From assembly GCA_934754415.1 (NCBI GenBank), contig CAKVIS010000035.1:1-19106 (forward strand): a stretch of DNA of 19,106 bases, given 5' to 3'. Source of the stretch: an uncultured Bulleidia sp. Lineage in GTDB: Bacteria; Bacillota_I; Bacilli_A; Erysipelotrichales; Erysipelotrichaceae. Within the stretch, counting starts at the first letter, position 1. Each line of letters starts with the position of its first letter. The position numbers and the translations under genes were made by a program. Under the pieces are notes generated by a model, which saw only the letters and a list, made by a program, of their open reading frames with translations, searched no databases and was not told where the DNA came from. Shown here one piece after another: positions 14,323 through 19,106 of the stretch.

Positions 14323-16284
14323 TTAGTTATGTTCAATCTTGGAACTCTTGGCAGCTTCCATAGTTGCCTTACCTGTTTCATTGAGTTCCTTTGTGTCTTC
14401 AGTTACTGTGTATCCTGCATTTTCAGCAGCTGCAGCACCTGCAAGTCTTCCGGAAGTCAAGGAGAACCCCAAACCTACACCTTCAACATCCTGATAAGCC
14501 GCAAAGGAGATACCGGATACGTTATTACCTGTAGCATATAAGCCCTTGATTACAGTAAATTCAGGTGTTAATACCTGTAACTTTTCATTTGTATTTACTC
14601 CACCTAATGCGCCAAGTACACCTGCATGTCCTTTAGTAACATAGTATGGGCCTTCAGATACTGTGAAGTTTAAGTCTTCAGCATCTTTATAGAATTCTGT
14701 ATCTTCACCACTTTCTACATAAGAATTGTAGTTTTTGATGGTTTCTTCAAGATCTGCAACATCGCAACCGATGAATTCAGCAGCTTCTTCCAGTGTATCA
14801 AAGACTCCACCTTCTCCAGCTTCCTGTAATGTCTTGAAATCCGCATCCCATGTGTCTTTGTCCATTGTGGCATGGTATGTAGTTGGATTACCATCCGCAT
14901 CTTTAATACCGAATCTGTCCCAGTAATGTACCCATGTGCCTGTGTTTTCTTTGGAAGTATCTGTCCATCTGTCAACTGTTGCCTGATCTGCGATAGTGTA
15001 GGCAATACCACCCTGAGCGACTACTGCAGAAGTAAATTCTACTGTATCTTTTAACAGATCTTCATTCATGAAACGCTTACCCTGGTTGTTGACCCAGAGA
15101 ATTGGAGAGTTCAGTGTAATCTGGCTGACTGTTTCTTCTACGCCTTTAGTTGTGACACCATGGTTCATAGTTAATAAGTCACCCTTGGAAGCACCGGCAT
15201 CCCACATCATTTCCACACCAGGCAATTCAGCGCCAGCCAGTACATTGGCATTGTTATATACTTCAGTACCTAATGTTTCTTCCATCAGTTCTGCATTACT
15301 TGCAAAAGAACCTGTGGATACAATGACAGACTTGGCAGTAACTGTAAGTTCTCCACCATCTTTCTTTGTACATTTAGCACCTGTAACATTACCATCTTCA
15401 TCAGTAATCAATGAAGTGGCTGTTGTGTTGTAACGAATTTCCACCCCATTGTCTTCCAAAGACTGTCCGATATATGTGAATGGATCTGCACCATTCCATC
15501 TGTGATATACAACTTCTGTATCAAAGTGAGCAATCTGCTGTGCTGTAGGAGATAAGAAGAACTTTACTCCATGGTTCAGCATATAACTGACAGTATTCTT
15601 TGCTTCAGAAACAAATTCACGAATCAGTTTTGCATTACCCAGATTGTTGTTGTGACTCTGTAAGTGGTTATACCAGTATTCTTCATCTGTTTCAGCATCT
15701 GTACCATAACGTTCATCCTGTTCTACAGAACCCACAGCAAACATACCCTGTGCAGCATTGCCAAATCCACCTAAAGCTTCTGTAGCTTCTACACCAAGTA
15801 CCTTGGCACCGGATTCAGCTGCTTTTAATGCAGCAACAGAACCAGAAGCACCCATACCGATAACTAATACGTCTGTTTCTACTTCTTCATCTTCACCTTT
15901 TTCTGCAGAAGCACCCAGGTTATCTACATCGAAACCAGCTTCTTTCATAGCTTCTTTAGTAGCAGTACTTACTGCATCTCTTGTAGCTGTAGCACCAGAC
16001 ACAACATCGATATCATATGTCTGCCCATCTACAATTTCCTGAGCAAGACCATCTGCAGCAGTTTTACCATAGCCTTCAGACTGTGTAGAACCATCTACGA
16101 CTGCGTTTGTAATCTTTCCACCTTCAACTGTAATAGTGACTTTTACTTCACCATTACCGAAACCTTCTGCACTGGAACTGTACTCACCATCTTTCACACT
16201 GGAAGAACCGCCATTAGATCCTCCGCAGGCAACTAAAGACAGCGCAAGCATACCAGTCATCAGTGACTTTAATACTTTTTTCAT
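14323..16284 (-). CDS. Surface lipoprotein FMN/FAD reductase (flavocytochrome c / fumarate reductase-like)
   Basis: A 653-residue extracytoplasmic flavoprotein. The signal peptide ends in lipobox LVAC, so Cys20 is lipid-anchored. A Gly/Ser linker leads to an FMN-binding domain (about 30-115), whose DVVSGAT (93-99) matches the ApbE flavinylation motif with Thr99 as acceptor. An FAD-binding reductase domain follows: VIGMGASGS (141-149), GKRFMNE (402-408) and GHAGVLGALGGVN (552-564). This architecture is known for urocanate, methacrylate, cinnamate and fumarate reductases that take electrons from membrane flavins. By eye, the fumarate reductase proton-donor Arg (FVNEITTRD) is Lys412 here, and the substrate Arg of GANRLGG is absent (AAYQDVEG). 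So fumarate is unlikely and the acceptor is unknown. AGAGGG sits 10 bases before the ATG. It is divergent from the AraC regulator. Confidence 0.9.
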   Translation of the reverse strand: MKKVLKSLMTGMLALSLVACGGSNGGSSSVKDGEYSSSAEGFGNGEVKVTITVEGGKITNAVVDGSTQSEGYGKTAADGLAQEIVDGQTYDIDVVSGATATRDAVSTATKEAMKEAGFDVDNLGASAEKGEDEEVETDVLVIGMGASGSVAALKAAESGAKVLGVEATEALGGFGNAAQGMFAVGSVEQDERYGTDAETDEEYWYNHLQSHNNNLGNAKLIREFVSEAKNTVSYMLNHGVKFFLSPTAQQIAHFDTEVVYHRWNGADPFTYIGQSLEDNGVEIRYNTTATSLITDEDGNVTGAKCTKKDGGELTVTAKSVIVSTGSFASNAELMEETLGTEVYNNANVLAGAELPGVEMMWDAGASKGDLLTMNHGVTTKGVEETVSQITLNSPILWVNNQGKRFMNEDLLKDTVEFTSAVVAQGGIAYTIADQATVDRWTDTSKENTGTWVHYWDRFGIKDADGNPTTYHATMDKDTWDADFKTLQEAGEGGVFDTLEEAAEFIGCDVADLEETIKNYNSYVESGEDTEFYKDAEDLNFTVSEGPYYVTKGHAGVLGALGGVNTNEKLQVLTPEFTVIKGLYATGNNVSGISFAAYQDVEGVGLGFSLTSGRLAGAAAAENAGYTVTEDTKELNETGKATMEAAKSSKIEHN

Positions 16285-16314
16285 CTTTTATTTTCCCTCT
16301 CTTTTGACACTTAG

Positions 16315-16343
16315 AGGATACTGTATTGTGATATTTTGCACAA
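16315..16343 (-). promoter_or_regulatory. Candidate reductase promoter
   Basis: On the minus strand, -35 TTGTGC (16338-16343), a 17-base spacer and -10 TATCCT (16315-16320). This gives a leader of about 25 bases. The -35 coincides with the CACAAT half of an inverted repeat. Confidence 0.5.
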
Positions 16344-16367
16344 TGTTGTGAGCTAGTGCGGATTGTG
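16325..16367. promoter_or_regulatory. Candidate AraC operator: TTGTG repeats
   Basis: ATTGTG (16325-16330) and CACAAT (16339-16344) form an inverted repeat with an 8-base gap. GTTGTG (16345-16350) and ATTGTG (16362-16367) repeat the half-site directly. The sites overlap the -35 boxes of both divergent promoters, as expected for a regulator controlling itself and the reductase. Confidence 0.45.
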
Positions 16368-16391
16368 TTGATTTCTTAGGTCTGGTATAGT
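16363..16391 (+). promoter_or_regulatory. araC-type gene promoter, possibly leaderless
   Basis: -35 TTGTGT (16363-16368), a 17-base spacer and -10 TATAGT (16386-16391). The -10 ends only 6 bases before the ATG at 16398, so transcription would begin at or next to the start codon. No ribosome binding site is present. Confidence 0.45.
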
Positions 16392-16397
16392 TTTAAC

Positions 16398-17165
16398 ATG
16401 CAAAAAACTTCATATTTCTCACTTTTTTATGCAAAAAAGAAAACTATTCTGACTCTTGGAGACACAAAATTTCAGATGCACAAACAGGATCTGATCCTGA
16501 CACGACAGAACATACCGTATACCTGTGAAGAAGATAACGTAGTCACTTTCTTTTTCAAAGAAGACGATCTGGATGAATTATTTATGTCTCAGATTGGTGA
16601 TTGCAGAATCTTCTATGAATTTCTTATCGAAATACCCTTAAAGCAGGAACATCTCTATTTCAGAACATCTGAAGTAAAAGATATCCAGCAGTATATATTT
16701 CTGCTGTATGAGCAATATCCAAAAAAAGGTTTACAGAGAGACAAACTTGTACATCTGTTATTAGTTGGCTTACTGACCACTCTGGACATGCACAGACAAA
16801 CTACTCTCATCGTTCAAAACAGCACCATGATTTCCTCCAACAGATTCGGCAAGATCATGAAATATATCGGGGATCATTATTCTACCTGTACTCTTTCAGA
16901 GGTGGCAGACACCTTTGGCTACCATCCGGATTATCTCAGCCAGAGATTTAAAATCATTACAGGTGTCACCTTCTCTGAAAAACTTTTAGCCATTCGTCTT
17001 GAAGAAGCAGTCCATTTACTGGAGATGAGTGAAATGCGTATTGAAGACATTGCCTTTACCATTGGATTTAAAGACAAAAGCTGGTTCATGCATAAATTTA
17101 AAGAAGTGTATCACGTCACTCCAGGAGTTTACAGAAGACAGATCCGTCACAAACACGAATCATGA
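16398..17165 (+). CDS. AraC-family transcription regulator
   Basis: A 255-residue regulator. Residues 1-140 resemble a cupin-like ligand-sensing domain (short strands, TLGDTKFQMHKQDLIL). Residues ~152-250 are the paired AraC helix-turn-helix: TLSEVADTFGYHPDYLSQRFK as the first unit and RIEDIAFTIGFKDKSWFMHKFKEVYHVTPGVYRR as the second, with the usual GF and P-x-x-YR signatures. It is divergent to the flavoprotein reductase, whose promoter it probably controls in response to that enzyme's substrate. The ATG at 16398 has no ribosome binding site and may be leaderless. The next in-frame Met (residue 27) also lacks one and would cut into the sensing domain. A Met-rich, alternative start cannot be excluded. 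Confidence 0.9.
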   Translation: MQKTSYFSLFYAKKKTILTLGDTKFQMHKQDLILTRQNIPYTCEEDNVVTFFFKEDDLDELFMSQIGDCRIFYEFLIEIPLKQEHLYFRTSEVKDIQQYIFLLYEQYPKKGLQRDKLVHLLLVGLLTTLDMHRQTTLIVQNSTMISSNRFGKIMKYIGDHYSTCTLSEVADTFGYHPDYLSQRFKIITGVTFSEKLLAIRLEEAVHLLEMSEMRIEDIAFTIGFKDKSWFMHKFKEVYHVTPGVYRRQIRHKHES

Positions 17166-17250
17166 ATTTCCCCAACTGGCTGTTCTGATAAAAAACAGGC
17201 CCAAAAAAAAGTAAATCTTTCCGAAAACTTACTGCTTTATGTGCTGCTGA

Positions 17251-17535
17251 ACAACTGATCTTCAGTATTTTTGGTTTAGACGACATAAGACCGGCTTTAC
17301 TTCAAAGACTGTCAATATAGTATCACTTCACATTTGGAAAGACAGAGCGTGGAATGATTTTTCTCAAACTCCGTCGTTCTTCTCTATTACTTTTGCAGAA
17401 GCGATATTGGGTTCGTTACAAGTAATCAGTATGTCAGACAAACCACATTTGGTTACTTCTATCAACGTAAGTTTGAGAATCTGTGAAGCATGGCCTTTTG
17501 GAATGGATGAGAAGTACATTGATGCAGGCTACTAA
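17251..17535 (+). pseudogene. Unidentified 3' gene remnant
   Basis: Between 17166 and 17666 there is no complete gene. A frame stays open for 94 codons from 17251 to a TAA at 17533-17535, with protein-like composition (SLHIWKDRAWNDF, SITFAEAILGSL, CEAWPFGMDEKYIDAGY) but no start codon with a ribosome binding site; its first ATG is at 17431. Another short frame covers the DNA just upstream and ends at the TAG at 17318-17320. This looks like the decayed end of a gene. I cannot name its family. It may also be chance. Confidence 0.3.
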
Positions 17536-17565
17536 TGCTTCTTTGGGTTTAGTTATACAAATTTC

Positions 17566-17578
17566 GCAAAGTTAAGGT
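17566..17578 (+). repeat. 13-bp repeat GCAAAGTTAAGGT, copy 2
   Basis: Identical to 5988-6000 and likewise preceded by an AAATT-type tract. It lies about 90 bases upstream of the broken hicA, between the unidentified remnant and the hicA promoter, so it may mark a boundary of an inserted or rearranged piece. Confidence 0.5.
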
Positions 17579-17617
17579 GACAAAACCGGTCATGTAAATT
17601 TCTTTTAGCAAAGAACA

Positions 17618-17658
17618 TTGACACCAAATGTGATACCACTAATACTATAGACAGGAGG
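17618..17658 (+). promoter_or_regulatory. hicA-hicB promoter and ribosome binding site
   Basis: A perfect -35 TTGACA (17618-17623), a 17-base spacer, -10 AATACT (17641-17646), and AGGAGG at 17653-17658, 8 bases before the hicA ATG. The promoter looks intact even though hicA is not. Confidence 0.65.
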
Positions 17659-17666
17659 TATTCAGA

Positions 17667-17848
17667 ATGTCAAAATGGGATAAATTATTAACGAGAATAT
17701 GTGCTTTATCAAAAGACCTCCGTTTTGATGAATTACGTAAGGTGCTGGAAAGCTATGGATACGTAATGAACCTATCAAAAAAGTATATGTAGAGATGGTA
17801 AAGCAGATTGTTGAAAGTGAGGTGGTGAATGATGAAAACGCTGAATGA
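17667..17848 (+). pseudogene. hicA-like toxin gene with internal deletion
   Basis: The first 35 codons read like a HicA (YcfA) mRNA interferase: MSKWDKLLTRI, KDLRFDELRKVLESYGYVMN. The frame then ends at TAG 17790-17792 after 41 codons. In another frame, EPIKKVYVEMVKQIVESEV is the usual HicA C-terminus, ending at 17848. The missing centre normally carries the Gly-Gly-Ser-Ser-His segment with the catalytic His and the ITIPKH strand, roughly 25 residues. The junction is at ATGAAC (17766-17771), a hexamer that would fit both sides of the ancestral gap, so a micro-homology deletion is likely. The toxin should be inactive. Intact relatives are about 80-90 residues. Confidence 0.8.
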
Positions 17849-18194
17849 TTATTTTGCAATGAATTATCGTATGGAAATTGTAGAGGATAAGGATGAGGGC
17901 GGTTTTGTGGTTTCATTTCCGGAGCTTCCGGGATGTATTACTTGTGGAGAAACAATAGAATCCGCTGTCGCAAACGCTTTAGATGCCAAGAAAGCATGGT
18001 TAGAAGCTGCTATGGAAGATGGTATTGAAATCCATGAACCGGACAGCTTGGAGGATTATTCTGGACAGTTTAAGCTTAGAATACCACGAAGTCTTCATCG
18101 TTCCCTTGCAGAACATTCTAAGAGGGAAGGGATCAGCATGAATCAGTATTGTGTATATCTTCTTTCAAGAAACGATGCAGTTTATTCAAAATAG
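17829..18194 (+). CDS. hicB: HicB-type antitoxin
   Basis: A 121-residue antitoxin (120 if the second ATG at 17832 is used), preceded by GAGG within the hicA remnant. The N-terminal partial RNase-H-like domain is clear: EDKDEGGFVVSFPELPGC, then TIESAVANALDAKKAWLEAA. The C-terminus (FKLRIPRSLHRSLAEHSKREG, ISMNQYCVYLLSR) is a ribbon-helix-helix DNA-binding domain. HicB normally neutralises HicA and represses the operon. With hicA broken, only the repressor role could remain, or it could protect against a related toxin elsewhere. The frame is intact and shows no decay, so it may still be maintained or the toxin loss may be recent. It overlaps the hicA remnant by 20 bases. Confidence 0.92.
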   Translation: MMKTLNDYFAMNYRMEIVEDKDEGGFVVSFPELPGCITCGETIESAVANALDAKKAWLEAAMEDGIEIHEPDSLEDYSGQFKLRIPRSLHRSLAEHSKREGISMNQYCVYLLSRNDAVYSK

Positions 18195-18230
18195 CGGTTA
18201 CACACAGTATTTACAATCGTTACAAAGAAA

Positions 18231-18249
18231 TGGCAACACTTTGGCAACA
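18231..18249 (+). repeat. TGGCAACA direct repeat, 11-bp period
   Basis: TGGCAACA at 18231-18238 and again at 18242-18249, 37 bases after hicB. A two-copy direct repeat with a one-turn period is the kind of pattern seen at protein-binding or recombinase sites. No integrase gene is visible nearby. Confidence 0.35.
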
Positions 18250-18283
18250 GAAAATCAGTAAGCCAAAATAAAATGTGAAAATG

Positions 18284-18322
18284 AAGTCAACTACCTCCCC
18301 ACCAATAAAGGGTCGTTGCTTC
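18284..18322. mobile_element. Possible IS200/IS605-type end, no transposase
   Basis: GTCAACTACC (18286-18295) followed by an imperfect C-rich/G-rich foldback (CCCACC with GGGT) and then GCTTC resembles the terminal hairpin of IS200/IS605 elements. No TnpA or TnpB remains, so at most a solo end or scar is present. Recognition is from memory of such ends and is uncertain. Confidence 0.35.
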
Positions 18323-18335
18323 TTTCACGAAATCT

Positions 18336-18371
18336 GTGAACCCCTGAGTATGTTTAACTACAGGGGTTCAC
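18336..18371. repeat. 11-bp inverted repeat around a 14-base loop
   Basis: GTGAACCCCTG (18336-18346) is perfectly complementary to CAGGGGTTCAC (18361-18371). No T-run follows on either side. It lies at the 3' end of the transposase remnant and may be its terminator or an element boundary. Confidence 0.6.
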
Positions 18372-18972
18372 TACACATATGATTACATATCTTCGTTGGC
18401 AAAGAATTTACAGCTTCATTTCCTTTTTTGATAGAAAGTATTTCTTCTTCACTCAGCTCAGTACTTTTCTGTATGATTTCTAAAGACAATCCAAGTTCCA
18501 GCATCTTACGGCATGTCTGTTCTGCTTTTGTTTCTGTCCTTTTTCTATTCCAATTTCAATGCCATCATCTGTGAATCTTTTCTCCCACTTCTTCTGATCA
18601 AATTCTGTTTCAAGCATGCCAGTCACTTCCCTCTTTCTGTATCCACGGTAATAGTTTCTCTGTCTGGTTTTTCTTCCAGTCCGTTATAAAACACAACACT
18701 GTACACTTCCGGAAGTTCTATTGCTTTTCTTGCGTACACATCCAGATGATGTGCTTCTACATACTTGAGCCATACTCCAGACATCTGTATGGAAGGTTGA
18801 AACTGAAAGTAGACTGATGTTCAAACACAAACATGGAACCGTGAATACAGAAAGACACATCATTCTTCATATTGATGTAGAGTACTTCTTCCAGTGCAGT
18901 AATCTCTATCTCCTTGGGATTCTGGTAATCCCTGTCATCAATTTTCATAGCCTCCTCAATAGCTATATACAC
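18358..18972 (-). pseudogene. Broken Rpn/PD-(D/E)XK nuclease-family transposase
   Basis: Remnant of a PF12784/Rpn-type recombination-promoting nuclease. The first frame, starting near 18972, carries EEVLYINMKNDVSFCIHG and FEHQSTF, the PD-(D/E)XK core with Asp and Glu-x-Gln. It stops at 18757. Homology continues in a second frame (WLKYVEAHHLDVYARK, VVFYNGLEEKPDRE), a third (MLETEFDQKKWEKRF, GIEIGIEKGQK) and a fourth (CRKMLELGLSLEIIQKS, EEEILSIKKGNE). So there are at least three frameshifts. The N-terminus and part of the middle are missing; intact members are near 300 residues. It is not functional. Confidence 0.85.
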
Positions 18973-19036
18973 AAAAAGTGAGGATTTCTTCTTTTGAATT
19001 TCAAAAAAAAGAGGAACCTACAGGTTACCCTAAAAT

Positions 19037-19090
19037 GATCTCCGTAAGTAGTACAGAACGTTGACAGTTCTGATACCTCTTGCGGAGGTT
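19037..19090 (+). promoter_or_regulatory. Leader hairpin that would bury a ribosome binding site
   Basis: CTCCGTAAG (19040-19048) pairs with CTTGCGGAG (19079-19087), one G-U, extendable by three more pairs. Inside it CAGAAC/GTTCTG (19054-19059 with 19067-19072) forms a second stem. The 3' arm contains GGAGG (19084-19088), the ribosome binding site for the ATG at 19097. An AACCT/AGGTT foldback lies just upstream, near 19015-19026. The layout suits translational control. Confidence 0.6.
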
Positions 19091-19096
19091 ATTTTT

Positions 19097-19106
19097 ATGT
19101 GGAAAA
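19097..19106 (+). CDS. Start of a gene cut by the right edge
   Basis: ATG at 19097 with GGAGG 8 bases upstream. Only Met-Trp-Lys can be read before the window ends. The product cannot be identified. Confidence 0.5.

Noticed and set aside
15068..15433. Plus-strand 121-codon open frame inside the reductase gene
   Set aside because: Antisense shadow of a clearly conserved protein; no ribosome binding site.
17166..17250. Terminator of the AraC gene in the A-rich stretch
   Set aside because: The possible GGCTGT/ACAGGCC stem is bulged with a long loop and an A-run in place of a T-run, so it is not supported.
18757..18972. Small intact 71-residue protein
   Set aside because: It is only one piece of a frameshifted Rpn-type nuclease gene whose homology continues in other frames downstream.

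Overview
This is an AT-rich bacterial chromosome segment. The organism is most likely a gut-dwelling low-GC Firmicute, probably an Erysipelotrichia-type commensal. That placement is inference from gene content: a bile salt hydrolase, a DarA/PstA-type c-di-AMP receptor, 6-phospho-beta-glucosidases, a surface FMN-binding reductase, and strong AGGAGG-type ribosome binding sites. No marker gene settles the taxon. No rRNA, tRNA or CRISPR array was seen.

Layout. (1) 1-2510: a bile salt hydrolase (minus strand) diverges from a STAND/archaeal-type P-loop ATPase (plus strand). Between them lies an array of ATAAA motifs spaced almost exactly one helical turn apart. (2) 2516-4081, minus strand: darA, a terminator, a GNAT acetyltransferase and a one-pass membrane protein. 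(3) 4257-7486: a defence-like patch. An OLD/RloA-type ABC ATPase overlaps a small TOPRIM-like partner (minus strand). Divergent to it is a DUF234 ATPase with a PD-(D/E)XK-like C-terminus whose first 22 codons are thrown out of frame by one base. (4) 7538-12671, minus strand: a sugar-phosphate block. Two tandem Cof-type HAD phosphatases come first. Behind a promoter that overlaps a cre-like site follow a GH1 6-phospho-beta-glucosidase, a histidine phosphatase and a second GH1, packed end to end. (5) 12678-13003: an intergenic region that could encode a terminated structured small RNA. (6) 13004-17165: a lipoprotein FMN/FAD reductase and an amidohydrolase (minus strand), with a divergent AraC regulator that may be leaderless. 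(7) 17166-19106: a decayed accessory zone with a hicA toxin gene carrying an internal deletion beside an intact hicB, an IS200/IS605-like end, a broken Rpn/PD-(D/E)XK transposase, and a leader whose hairpin would bury the ribosome binding site of a gene running off the right edge.

How the parts may work together. The glycosidase block would hydrolyse phosphorylated beta-glucosides delivered by a PTS encoded elsewhere, with three phosphatases handling sugar phosphates. The AraC, reductase and amidohydrolase genes look like a substrate-induced module in which an extracellular flavoprotein reduces an organic electron acceptor. The ATPase/TOPRIM pair and the DUF234 gene are the best candidates for a less-described, possibly anti-phage, system. 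All three of these readings are inference.
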